Shown here: piece by piece, positions 10,528-21,750 of the stretch
Numbering within the stretch: position 1 is the stretch's first letter
Layout: each line of letters opens with the position of its first letter
The notes under the pieces: generated by a model
Seen by the model: only the letters and a program-made list of their open reading frames with translations
What the model was told of the DNA's origin: nothing
Database searches by the model: none
Source of the DNA: Gliomastix tumulicola
Taxonomy: Eukaryota > Ascomycota > Sordariomycetes > Hypocreales > Bionectriaceae
DNA length: 64,000 nt
Reading direction: 5' to 3'
Assembly (NCBI GenBank): GCA_001599755.1
Contig: BCHX01000001.1
Location: 1,364,001 to 1,428,000 of the forward strand
Translations under genes and position numbers: made by a program

Positions 10528-13500
10528 GCTGCGAGCACATCAACTGACCAGCCCCTAGGGCGTACGTGGCTAAGCTCCAGCCGTACTATCCAGCTTATTT
10601 TTTGATCCGAGGCGATGATGGCTGGTGTTGCGGACGAAGATTGTGTTTTGGTTTCGCTCGGGGGGGTCGACGGCGGAGCGCTATGCAACCGCAAATGGGC
10701 GGGCTGTCGATCAAAGAAAGATGAGGCCGTCGTCCTACAGGAGGGTCGGTATGGCTACTTCTTATTCTTGTTGGTACGCTTGTTGAACTGGGTGCTAGTA
10801 GCGATGTTAGTAGAGGAGGGGGCACGAGGAAAATAGCACCGCGAGAAAGCATGGGAAGTGAAGCAAATACGGGGGGGGGACAGCCGTGGAATAGTCGGTC
10901 AATGGGCAGGTACCATCTACTTACTGTGTTAGGCAAGTTTGGTGGCGCTGTGCGAGGACGCTGGTTGCTCGGAGCCCAGTCAGCCACAGCGATCAAGGTT
11001 GTCGGAAGCGGCCACTGGCGTGTGTATGCGTTCGTTTGAGACTGCGAGGCGGAAGTGAATTGATGGCGGGTGTTTAGGAGGGGATGGAGAGGAGGACAGG
11101 CACGACGGTCTCGATGGATGAACGCACGCACACACACACAAAGGATGGGATGAGATGGAACCGTTGGTGCAATTCTTCCACTGATTGGGGGTCTTCCTCT
11201 TGGTGCTAAACGTGGGACTGGCCCTTGGTCTTGGTGGTTTTGCGTGGAGGGCTGCGTGTTTCTGCGAGACGAGGAGTTGGCAGAGGTAGCAGGAGGTACC
11301 GGCCCGACACAGCCATGGTGTGAGGGTACCTCGGGGCTACTGCCACACGTTCAGTGGGCACCGCTAGCACTGCGTGGAAGTGGAGGGCAGGAACTCCCCC
11401 GGGGAGTGCGCTAACGAGTCCCAATCCCAGGGCCTCGCTTTCCAATCCCCGGGGGAGGGTTTTTCAGTTGCTCCTGGCCACCGCTTGTGCCTCTGTGGGC
11501 GAGTCATGTACACCACCTCCCACATTGTGTGGCTGCGATACCTGCTCTCCCGCCAGAGTGACATCGCCCGCCAGGGTCGGGGTACTCTCGCCCATCAGCG
11601 CTCCGTCGGAGGGATCATACGTAACAACACCACAGCCCTGCAGCTCGGGTCCCTGACTAAAGGATCGCTTGTTGAAAATCGTTGAGCGGTTCAACAATTC
11701 GCTGACGAGGCGGACGGCTGACGACTGCTGTGTGATTCTGCGCATCTGTCCTTTTGGAAGACGGCTGCCTGCCAGGGATGAGGCCAGATGTGCTGCTTGC
11801 TGCTGCTGGTGTTGTTCCTACCGCTGCCGCTGTTAGATCGAAGCGAAAACGGCCGAGGCGCGTCAATTGCACCACCATCCATCCCACCATCACACATCAA
11901 CAAGGTACTAGTTGACTCACACCCTTGGACTCAACCCGTCCGGCTAGTTATCGCCGACTTGACCTCGGATTTCATAACCATTGCGTTGGCAGCGTACCAT
12001 TCGGCATCAGCATCAAGGTAGCATCCAGGGCCCGGTGTCTGTCTGATAGTTTACGGACGAAGTAATAAAGGCCTCTCATTCACATCCGGGCACCCTCGCA
12101 GGCTTTTTGTCCGGCAGGTAAGTAAGTACCTATACATTATCGCCACCAAGAAAACCAAGCATCAAGAGGCTGGCCAGCTCCGCATCCTCTTAAAGTTCCA
12201 ACTCTAAGAGCTCCGGAGAGCTTTTTTCACGTAGGGGCCTCCCGCTGCTACAGCGACTACAAACCTAACCTTCCTGGCTATCCGCTCTTCTCCTCCGCCG
12301 TGATTTCATCGACAGTAATTCACGCCAATAGACCAGTCGATGGTTTCGGCCCTGATACCAGAGGGAGGGAGGGAGACAAACCTCCAGCTGCGGGCACGGG
12401 CGCAACTCTCTCGTCCAATGAGAGCCGCACGATTGACGACACTCCCCCTCCATCCCGCGTCGACGAGACACCGTCTTGTTCTAGTATCTGTCGAGTACCT
12501 ATCTGGGACCTACTATCTGCTAACTCTCTTGTTTCTGATAGGACCGTGTTCATAGATAAGAGAAAAAAACGCCACGCTCGGCACACACGCGAGGGAGGGT
12601 ATATCTCCTGCAGGACCCGATATCTGCGCCTTGACCGGTTGACGTGCAGCATACACCTGCAGGACGAATGCAACCCTTCTCCCCCTACCCACCCCTCCTT
12701 CAAATTACGAGAAAGAAAATACCCGAAACCCCTCTCCCTCTCCCTCTCGCCCTTTTCGATTGCTCGTTTCCTAGGCTGCCGCGACGCCCAAAGCTAGATC
12801 AGCGTCAATCACCCGTGGCGGCTTTGTGAACACCAGTCTGGAACTCTACTGCGTGGCTTGTGGCGGAATCTAAGCTGATCAACACGAGCGATTGACTTTG
12901 TTTCTAGCTTGGCTGCTCGCCGCCGCCGCCGTCGCTGCTATCACCACAACCTAGTCACGAACCCCCGTCTACCTCTACCTCTCCTCTCTTTGCTCCCCCT
13001 CTTCGCAAGTGGGCTGCATGAAGCATATTCACTACAATGATGGCCGGGACAAAAGAAGATTCAGACCCTTATGTAGCTTTATCGTTGTTGTCAGACCATC
13101 ACGGCATCATCCGACGCGGCTTGGCGTGCCAGTGTCGTAATGTCTCACTCTTGTATACATCCTGCGGCTTTGTACTACATTCTAGAACAAAGCAGAGAAG
13201 AATCGAAATACAAATGGCCCCGGCATATCAGTTGCGGAAGGTATTTCTCCATGTCCGTGCGTGTAATTCCCGTCTCTCTTGACAATGTGCACATGCCTGC
13301 TTCAGAGTCATCAATCTCGTCTTGAAGGGCCCAGACCGCGAGAGCATGAGAGACACAATATGTAAGGCAGCCGGCTCCCGCAAAATCTAAAGACATTGCA
13401 GGCCCTGGAATGAACAATAGACAAGAAGAAAGGCAAAGAAATCCAGCACGTGTCCTCCGTAGGTAAATGATGATCCAAAACGCTCTGAAACAAAGTGGTT

Positions 13501-13669
13501 CGCTCCGGTTAGATTCCATGACGCCCCTTTCTCGCGCGCCTCTCTCTCCTCCTCCTCCTCCTCCTCCTCCTCCTCCCCCTCCTCCCCCCCTGTTTTTATA
13601 TATTCCAATGATAATCTGAGGAGGTAGAGGCCCGGTGGTGGGCTCGTGCTCACAATCGTAGACAAAAGC
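10528..13669. other. 3.1 kb gene-free stretch upstream of the Mga2-like gene
   Basis: No coding region is supported. The region carries G- and C-runs (for example near 10870), a 15-bp perfect palindrome at 11393-11407 (ACTCCCC-C-GGGGAGT), GTAAGT motifs on both strands, and a CTC triplet repeat at its right end. A long promoter and spliced 5' leader for the Mga2-like gene is one plausible explanation; the right end is the 3' side of RNase H1. Short frames have no similarity that I recognise. Confidence 0.4.
13548..13585. repeat. (CCT)n microsatellite
   Basis: About twelve CCT triplets, non-coding, downstream of the RNase H1 stop codon; on the transcribed strand it is a purine-rich GGA repeat. 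Confidence 0.9.
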
Positions 13670-14312
13670 TCAGGCTCGCCCCGAGGGTAGGCTCGCGGTG
13701 ACTCCCTTGCCGGCCAGCGCGTCGGCCGCGATGTTGCCCTTGGACTTGGCGTGTCCCTTCACCCACTGGAACGCCGTCTTGGCCCCGGCGCGCGCCCGCT
13801 CGTCGACATTGGCCCGCACCGCCTTGATGATGTCCTGGTTCATAACCGGCTGGCCCTGCGACGTCACCCACTCCGACTTCTCCCACTTGGTGGCCCAGAC
13901 CGAGACACAGTTGAGCGAGTACTGGCTGTCGGTGAAGATCTCGACGTGCTCGTTCTTGGGCACGACCTCTAGCGCACGCTGGATCGCCATGAGCTCCGCG
14001 CGCTGGTTCGTCTGCGGCAGCCCCACGAGCCGCTCGGCGAGGTTGCGCGGATCCCCTTCGCCGAAGAAGACGCCGTATCCGGCCCTCGCGGAGGCCTTGC
14101 CGTTGCCGCGGCTCGCACCATCTGTGTAGATGACATGCCAAGGCTTCGAACCCGAGCTCGACGGCCTCAGGCCGGCGGCCGGTGACGTATCGGCGCCAGG
14201 TGTCGCCTGGACGGAAAGCCGTGACACAGCCGCTTTTTCTTCTTCTTCTTCTTCGTCTTCATCTCCAGTCTCGTTCTCATCCCCCACAACCTGGAACTCT
14301 TCTCTCTCCCCC

Positions 14313-14344
<32 letters not shown>

Positions 14345-15135
14345 CGCCGCTGAGGGTGAATACTCGTATTCGATGTGCCCGCTCTTTCTCAGCCCCTCAA
14401 TCGCCTCAGCACTACCCTTGGCCAGGATGAAGGCGACGCACTCGGCCTCGTTCTCACACCTCTTGTACTTGGGGTCCTTCGACCCCTTGATCCGCTCCTC
14501 AACCTCCGTCCAGTTGTGGAAGATGCCCGTCTCGATCCCCTTGGCGACGGCATAGTACTTGGTCGGCTCATCGGGGGCGGCCACCTCCTTCCCGGCCACA
14601 AATGCCTCCGCATCCTCCCTGTTGAGGAAAGATCTCTCTGAATCGCTCGGTCAATCACCATCTCCATCACGTTGAATCAAAGGGCTCGCGAGCTATCGGC
14701 TAGGGAATAACAGACAGCTGAAGGGGAATGCCACTTACGAAGACTGCCCTTGAACCCATCCACCTGCGCCTTGACATCATTCCATGTCATGTAGACACCG
14801 GGCTTCCTGCCCCGCAGCACACCGTAAAACTTCTGCACGCCATTCGCCCTGCGCTTCTTGTTGGCGCCACTGCCCGCCTTGCCCTCGCTAGGGAGGGCAG
14901 ACCTCTTGGTACCGTTCGCCATGCTGCTGCTGCCGTCGTCGTCGTGGATAGAATCGATGAGACGTCTGAATCCAGCCAGCCTCTCCAGGTGATCAGGGGT
15001 GGCACCTCCCGCGGCTCTATATAAGCGCGCCTGCGCCGGCAAGCCCTTTGTCTGGGCAAAGACCCGGGCGGCGAGGAAACCAGTGCTGCAAGGCTGCTTA
15101 ATGGGGCTTTGTTGGCGCAACAAACACCATTTCAT
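13670..15135 (-). CDS. ribonuclease H1 with two hybrid-binding domains
   Basis: Two exons, 15135-14739 and 14637-13670, over a 101-nt intron (GTAAGT donor, TTCAG acceptor), giving 454 aa. The splice joins the two halves of the first RNA:DNA hybrid-binding domain (KFYGVLRGRKPGVYMTWNDV to EDAEAFVAG, about residues 102-150). A second one follows (YYAVAKGIETGIFHNWTEV, about 157-205), then an acidic linker with a run of ten Asp and a Glu run, then the RNase H fold (about 300-450). Four catalytic acids are visible: Asp in YTDGASRGNG, Glu in QRAELMAIQ, Asp in FTDSQYS, and Asp in AADALAG. The enzyme removes RNA from RNA:DNA hybrids. Residues 1-71 are Arg/Ala-rich and could be a mitochondrial presequence; Met72 (14922) precedes a KKRR motif and could start a nuclear form. 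Confidence 0.92.
14314..14344 (-). repeat. GAC triplet repeat encoding poly-Asp
   Basis: Ten GAC codons on the coding strand of RNase H1, in the linker between hybrid-binding and catalytic domains, followed by a Glu-rich run. Likely length-variable. Confidence 0.9.
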
Positions 15136-16163
15136 ACCATGGGTTTTCGCAGAGGCAAAGGCTGTGTACCGGACTCTTGTCTATTTCGCCGCGTCCCCCC
15201 CCCTGAATTTTCGTGTTGTGACGTGTGGTGGGACAATGAGGCCCTAAGATGTGCCAGTGGAACGATAGTCAGGGCCGTTGTTTGAGGCCTTGTGAATGCT
15301 GAGCCGTTGCTCGATGAGAGGGGAATTTCTGAATGGGAACGTGAAGGTGCAAAAGTGAGGGTCCGGGCCCAAGGTATTAGAGGTTTGCATGAGGGGCCAG
15401 TGCGAAAAGTACAGGGTAGCTGAAATCCGAGTCCCCGTCAACTTCCACTTCCCAACATCATACCTGACTGAACCTCACCAACAATGGGCTGCAGACAAAT
15501 TCAATTAAATCCGACCTTCACGCCTGGGTTGATTATCTGTCGACTTTGGGGCTTTACTTAGAACCTAGAACTACGGAGGTATGACATTGTACTGAGATTC
15601 AGGAACATTGCCGACACCCAACGATACCTCACGCACATCAAAGTCTTTGACAAGCAAAGGGCCAGTGCATTGACGGCGTCTACCATTGCCCCATCATACT
15701 GCCGGACCTTTGAAGCGCATTGTTGCCAGAAGGATGACACAAAACGTTTCTCAAAGAAGAGAGGACTCATTGTTGTAGTACCGAATGCTATACCTATACC
15801 TTCCCTTCCCATGGAATGCCTCCTCCTCTCGGCTAGCATCGATCTATTCTCCCAGCGATGGACATGGCCGAACCGCTGTGGCGACTGCCACGGTGATCCG
15901 GCCTTCTTATCCATTCTCTTGTCTTCTCTATCAACATAACCTGCAATAACATGTAGCATGCTTGGACCTAATAAGCGCCGGCTCGCCCCCATAACCCATG
16001 CAGAGACTTTGGTATCGGATGCTGAAACATTAATCGTGAACAGTCGTGCCTTGACGGCACGAGGAGTAGAAGCGGCCGCCCTGAGGGAAGCTGATGGGCA
16101 CCTTGCCGCGGGTGCCAGTAACTGGCTATAATGAGGCTCAAAGGGACCTCGGAGGTGGTAATC
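15136..16163. other. intergenic between RNase H1 and TAD3
   Basis: Holds the upstream side of RNase H1 and the 3' side of TAD3, both on the minus strand. No open frame here has a recognisable family and I see no structured RNA or repeat of note. Confidence 0.4.
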
Positions 16164-17624
16164 CTACACATGAGTAGTTGGTGCGATCTGAGGCATTGGG
16201 GTTCGGCTGTCGCCTTCCCACTCCCAAGCCAACAAGCTCCAGTTGAGCTCTCGCCTCCAGAACAACCCTAACCCTCGTCCACCTCCATCCGGACGATCAT
16301 CTGAGCTCAAGCCCCCAGTAGCAGGCATGGTCTTGGCAAATACGGCTTTGCCCATGCGCGAATGGAGAAGACCCATGGAGCACTCCACGCAAGGTTCGTG
16401 GGTGACGTAGAGCTCCAGTGCGTGGCACAAGTAGCCGTCCTTGTTTGGGTGTTCCTGTTCGAAGCATTCCTTCTCCAGTGGGATAAGAGGCTGGTCTTGG
16501 AACGCGTCATATGCTAGGTTCGGTGTATTGACGGGCTGCCCATTGGCCCTCCGTTCGTGCCTGACAAGTTTCTGTGCAACCATGCTAATAGCACGCAGCA
16601 CGGCGTGAGTGAGGGGGAGGCCGATATTCCCGAAGCTGAATCCACTGGACTCCTGGTGCCAGCGGGCATCTGCGGCAAGGGCAACAAGGGACGCTCCGTG
16701 ATCGTCTCGCTGAACTATCACTGCTCCTATGGCTTCGCCAATGCCCGCGTTCTTGCCCTGCAGAGCGACGCGTCGGGCCAGAGCAATCCATAGGGAAGCA
16801 GAATCCTTAATTTCCTCGTTTCCGCGTGAGACCACACTAGGGTGAGGGCCGAGGGGGTTGTTCTTCCTGTAGACAGTCGGCCAGAACTGGGCGGACCACA
16901 TGGCTGCCTGGATCTGGGAGGTTGGGGCCAGCAGAGGAATGGGAAGTGTGGCGAGGAAAATGTTCGAGTCCAAGCCCTCGACAGTCGACAGCGCCTCCAC
17001 AAGCTGGCCCCTTTCGTAGTCCTTGGCCTCGCCGACAATGATGTAGATCCAGTTCGACTTGGCCGTGTGAATTTGCCGCCCCTCGGGCGTGTCGTTCATG
17101 AACTGCGTTTTCAGGTGCGCAGGGAGGTCGGTTGGCTTCGCACATCTCCGCAGGTGGGTAAGACTGTTAACATTACCCTCACCATGGATGGCGCGGATCG
17201 TACTGTCAAGTCATTGTTAGTCTCGTGTGGGAGTGGCTTGTTGTGACGATGATAAACAAGAGCAGACAGAGACTTACCCAATAACGTCATTAGCGGACTT
17301 GGTAGGCGCCCGGGTGATGAGGGCTTGGACAATGGTGTGGTCTTGACGCACTTCCTGCGTCGTCTTCAACGGGATCAGGACGCCACGCTCGTAGTTCTGC
17401 GTCATCATCTTGTCGACGATGGGATTGGGCAGAACAAGGCGCCGAAGGCGTGGGTCCTTGGGTGGCTCCGGAGGTGCTGCGGCGGTCGGCTCTGAAGGTG
17501 CGGCAGGATCCGGATCAGTAGGGACCTCCGTGCTGGCCGGCTTGACCTCCTTCAGGTCAGGCCCTGGGTGTCCATCGGCCTTGACCTGGAGGTTGGGGTC
17601 TGCATTCTCTTTGCCTGTAGACAT
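16164..17624 (-). CDS. TAD3: tRNA-specific adenosine-34 deaminase subunit Tad3
   Basis: Two exons, 17624-17278 and 17202-16164, over a 75-nt intron (GTAAGT donor, GACAG acceptor), giving 461 aa. The first third is a Pro/Ala-rich leader that becomes conserved at RLRRLVLPNPIVDKMM. The splice restores TIRAIHGEGNVNSLTHLRRCAKP, typical of the Tad3/ADAT3 N-terminal part. The cytidine-deaminase-like fold carries the zinc ligands as His in LTHAVLRAI (about 314) and PCVEC (about 385). The position after HA is Val instead of the catalytic Glu, as known for Tad3/ADAT3: it is the structural partner, and Tad2/ADAT2 supplies catalysis. Together they convert A34 to inosine in tRNA anticodons. Identity rests on this motif set and the N-terminal segment. 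Confidence 0.92.
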
Positions 17625-20600
17625 GTCGTACGACTGTATTGGCTGCCGCAGCTAGTGTCGCGAGCGGAAGGGTGTCTCGACAAGGGAACCAGGTGTGTGC
17701 GGACTCAATGATTGGAAGATAGAAGAGGATGGTATGACTCAAAGGCCCTGATGTGAGATTTGGCGAAGAAAAGATTCACGTGGAGTACGCGTACGCCCTC
17801 TGAGATGCACAATGCCAAAAATTGAAGCTGAGGGCGCGTTGGCGTGGTTGCGTGTGTCGGCGGCGAGGAGTGCGAGATGAGAAGCGTCCCGTTGGGCCAT
17901 TAACGTGACGAAAGGTGGCTTAGCCCGGCAAACATGGACACAAGTCAACCATTTGGGCAAGCAACCCCGGAGCTGCTTGTGTGGGCAAGTGCGGTGCCCT
18001 GCTGTTACGAATGCCTGCAGGCAAGATCGTTTGCACTCTTTGGTCCGATTTCGCTCCACAGAACGGACGATGGCGAGACCTAGATTGAACGGTTGCTCTT
18101 TCCTTCAAGAGGCGTTCGCTTAGTGTTTCCTTATGAAGCCAGTCGCGCAGGTAAGAGGCCAGATGGCGTGAAAGAAGGCTGAGGCAGGTGAGGCAGGTGA
18201 GGCCAGATTCCAATCTGAAATGTGGAAAGCGTTGCAGGATGCCACTGCCAGACCCACAGTTGCGTGCCTTCCACCTAAAGATACCCGTGGACGTCTTTGA
18301 AAGTTTGGAGCAAGAGGCCCTGAACGTGCTTGGTGAGTGGCTGGTTTGGTAGGCACGAGGTCCTGCCTTCCTCAGTTTGCATCTAAGCACGGTGCGTGGC
18401 TGGGGGCTCCTGCCGTTGTTTTGGAGAAGGCCGTTGTCCTGCCACCCTGAGCAAAACTTTGATTAACGTTTGTACATGGCCACGCCGATGGCTGTGAATG
18501 GGGAGGTGATACCTTGGAGCTGCTGCTGGTGATTCGGCTGTCCCCAAGCTTTCTTCAGAGAGGGAACGTGGAGATCCGTCTTCAGATATGGCTTGATGCA
18601 GAAAACGAGGCTGGAGGTCTCAGTGGCCGCTGAAGTTGGAGCGTGCAGTGCGTCGATCGGTCGCGACTAGTGGCCCTCGAGGCGCATCAGTCAGATTTGA
18701 AGCCTGGGTGTAGTCGGAAGAATCTGCCAATTGTTTGGGCACAATGCCATACGGATGATTCATGCTCACCCGGAATCCGAATGAAGTTTGTTGATTGATG
18801 TGTGATGTGAAATCGAGACGCCTGGTTTGAAGATACCCGGGACCTTATTGGTGGGGTGGAGCCCCACATACCCTGATGGGCGGGCGACGTGCTGGCCAGT
18901 GGCGGAAGAAAAGCTCGGGCCACATGCACACCCAAACTGTATGGTCTTGTACATCAATTATTATTTCGACCACTTGGCTGGGCGCAGACGACTGAAGGAG
19001 AGAGAACCTCGAGACTCGAAATGCCCAACTCGACATTGAGCCTCTATGAACACACGACTGGGTGGTAACGACCACGCCGACCCACCCCTATAGTTTTGCA
19101 TGCATCAATTCATGATTACCTCACCAGAGGAATCGAATAGGAAGCTTGAAGGGCTCTGCGCAACGATTTGTATCTCAGGCACCTGGGATCTCCACCAAAG
19201 CGAAGCAACTTATATGGCGGATTTGCCTCTCATCTGACAGGTCGACGGAGGGTTATGCGCACCATGACGAAAGCACTGCTAACGGCATCGCTGAGTCTGG
19301 ACCTGGGATACATGGCGGCGACGGCGGCGACGGGGGCAGCGTCGTTACTGAGATGCAGCTCATCCATGCCCCATGCTTCATCATAAGCGAGGATGCCGCG
19401 GACGAGGTGGCGGCCTGACGGTTTCTAGAAGGCGTGTAGGGGAAGCAAGACCACTTCCACGAAGAGGCGAACTGGCTCTGGCTCCGGTGCTACGTGTCAG
19501 CAAGCAATGTCCATGAACCAATGTGAGAACTGACGTATTGCCTGTTGTAGACATAAGTAGATAAGTGCGAGATGGACATCTCGAATTGGGACTGAGGCGC
19601 CAGCGTCGTCTCGCTTTGTCTCGCTTCGTGTTGCCCCCGAGCCCTCTATGGAACAGCTTGGCATGTCTTAATATCGAGCCGGCGGGCAGCCCATCAATCA
19701 ATCTCCTTCCATTCCTGTAGGCCATGACTGTCAGGTATTATCCCAGGGTTTCATGTCACCCTCGCAGGCGCTGCTCGACCCCGCATCGCAGTGCTATGCC
19801 CAAAGCGAGGATCTAGACCGGTGAGAGAAACCACGCACCGACAACGGCGACGGGCGAAAATTCGGTGGGCGACGCAAGGTCTTCCTCACGGGACACACGG
19901 GCGTCCGATTTGATACCGGCAGTTTGATCCCGACGAGAAGGTTGAGAAGCACTTTGGGATCTGACGCGAGAGATCCGGTTCCCCAGGCCTCAACAATTCC
20001 CATATGTGATATATTATCTGATGCTTTGAAATGCCATGAGCTTCTTTTTTGTGTCACCTGCCCGCATGAGGGGGAAGGCGGACGGTGCAGCAAGATGCAG
20101 CAGATGCAGCAGATTTGGGGCATGGATCTCATGGAGGTGCAGAACTAGATTCCTTCTTCGGAGGGCTCGCTTCTGGTTCGCACTTTGTCCACCCATGGGA
20201 CCTCATTGTTGCACATTGTGTACAGTGTCGCGCTACGCAGGACATGGGCACTGCCTAACCTGGCAATAGCGGGTTGTCGGCGAATTCCACCGGGCTTATT
20301 CCGCTGGCAAGTCAGCGGCATCTTGCGATCTGGGGTGTCCCTTTCGGTGTCTGCCTGTCTGGTTGGTGCCCTCTGGGAGGGAGGGGGGGGGAGGGGAGGC
20401 CACACAGAATTTTTGGGGGCGTCATCGGGGCGAAGACGGAGGTCCCAGTTGCACATGCTGATGCAGATGCCTGACTATAGTCTATAGCGGCCCCCTCCCA
20501 TCTGGTTTTGCACATCCCACGCCCACTCGCCTCGCATCGAGGATGCCGTGGGATGGGATGTGGGATGGGAGGAATGCTGCACGTCTGAGATGTTTATATG

Positions 20601-21750
20601 ACATCTGCCAGTGGCACGGTTCATGACGACCTGGGGGTCCGATCAACAGTCAAGACCCCAGCTGACCACACGACACCCCTACCTCTCTCTACCTGACTGC
20701 CAACCAAGCAGCCATTGCCTTGCTGTCGAGTTATTAATGCCCTTGCTCTGGACTGGATGCTCCGCTGGACTTGTTGATAACTGGATGCCACCAGTCTCTC
20801 CCCCTCGCCTCTTCTTTTATTTATTTTTCTTCCTGAGTTTTGCTCTGTATAAGTCAAACTCCTCACTAGGGGTGAACCTTTGATACAAGCAGTCGACCAG
20901 CCCCCCCGAAGTGCCAACTCTCAAAAAGCCCAACCTTCTGGCTGGGCTGGGAATTCATTCAGGCTTCAAACCCAAAGCCTGGCAAAGAAATTTGCACATA
21001 TATCTACTGGACCTATATCTTGCCCACAACGCAGTCAGGCACCAGCCGTTGTGACCTGATACCCTCGCCTCACTCTCGGACCGCTCACGTTGTCAATTGA
21101 GACCACCCCCCCCCCCTAGTGAGCAGAGCTTCGTCGGACCACAACAGCGACATCTACCGATCATCCAAGGTGAGTCAGACACTCGGTGCTTTAGAGTTTC
21201 CCGTCGCGACGGTTTGGACGCGGAGTCAGCGATCCGAGCAGGAAAGGAGGCGGCGCACGGGCGGTGCGTTGTGGTGTGTTGACGGCCAGCCAATGCCATG
21301 ACTGATGAAGGAGAGTAATAAAGACGGGCTAACAAGCAGACCAAGGACATTTCACACCTAGCGCACGAGCCACGGGCCGATCGAGTCTGCAGCAGCTGCA
21401 CGTCGCGCTTGGCGGTCGCTGAGAGCGCACAAAGCGGCTTGTCCTTGTAAAAGGGCGATAGTTCAGCGGCGAAACCGGATCTCCGAGAGGCCAACAGCGC
21501 ATTTCAGGCCTTCAGCAGTGGCCCACTGTAATTTTCAGGGCAGGTCCGCCTGTGGAATTCGCGCCCGACCCCTGCTTCTGGCGCCCGCTTCATTTTTTTG
21601 GGGCGACCCAGCATCTTGGCTCCGCCGCTGGAAGGCGTCGACGTCCCTTCACTCCATTAATAAGGTATCTTGTTGAGGCGCAGGGTCCCTTGTCCTTGCG
21701 ACATTTTTAGGGTGCAGGGAGCCGCTAGTTACATCACCTTGCTGTGACCG
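17625..21750. other. 4.1 kb gene-free region between TAD3 and PFK-2/FBPase-2
   Basis: The largest gap in the window. It separates two divergently transcribed genes. I find no frame with a recognisable family or convincing intron structure. Notable sequence: short tandem units near 18180-18205 (GAGGCAGGT), a GCAGAT repeat near 20091-20112, a long G-run block at 20375-20399 able to form a G-quadruplex, and a 12-base C-run at 21105-21116. Candidates are long regulatory DNA, a non-coding RNA, or a decayed gene. Confidence 0.35.
20375..20399 (+). other. G-quadruplex-like G-run cluster
   Basis: Four or more runs of three to nine G separated by single A residues. It matches the G3+N1-7 x4 pattern directly. 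It lies in the long non-coding gap about 1.35 kb upstream of the PFK-2/FBPase-2 start; function unknown. Confidence 0.6.

Noticed and set aside
11393..11407. Perfect 15-bp palindrome as an operator
   Set aside because: GC-rich and isolated, with no gene start close by; recorded but no regulator can be named.
16264..16276. CCCTAACCC telomere-like motif
   Set aside because: A single short match inside the TAD3 coding region, with no array; chance is sufficient.
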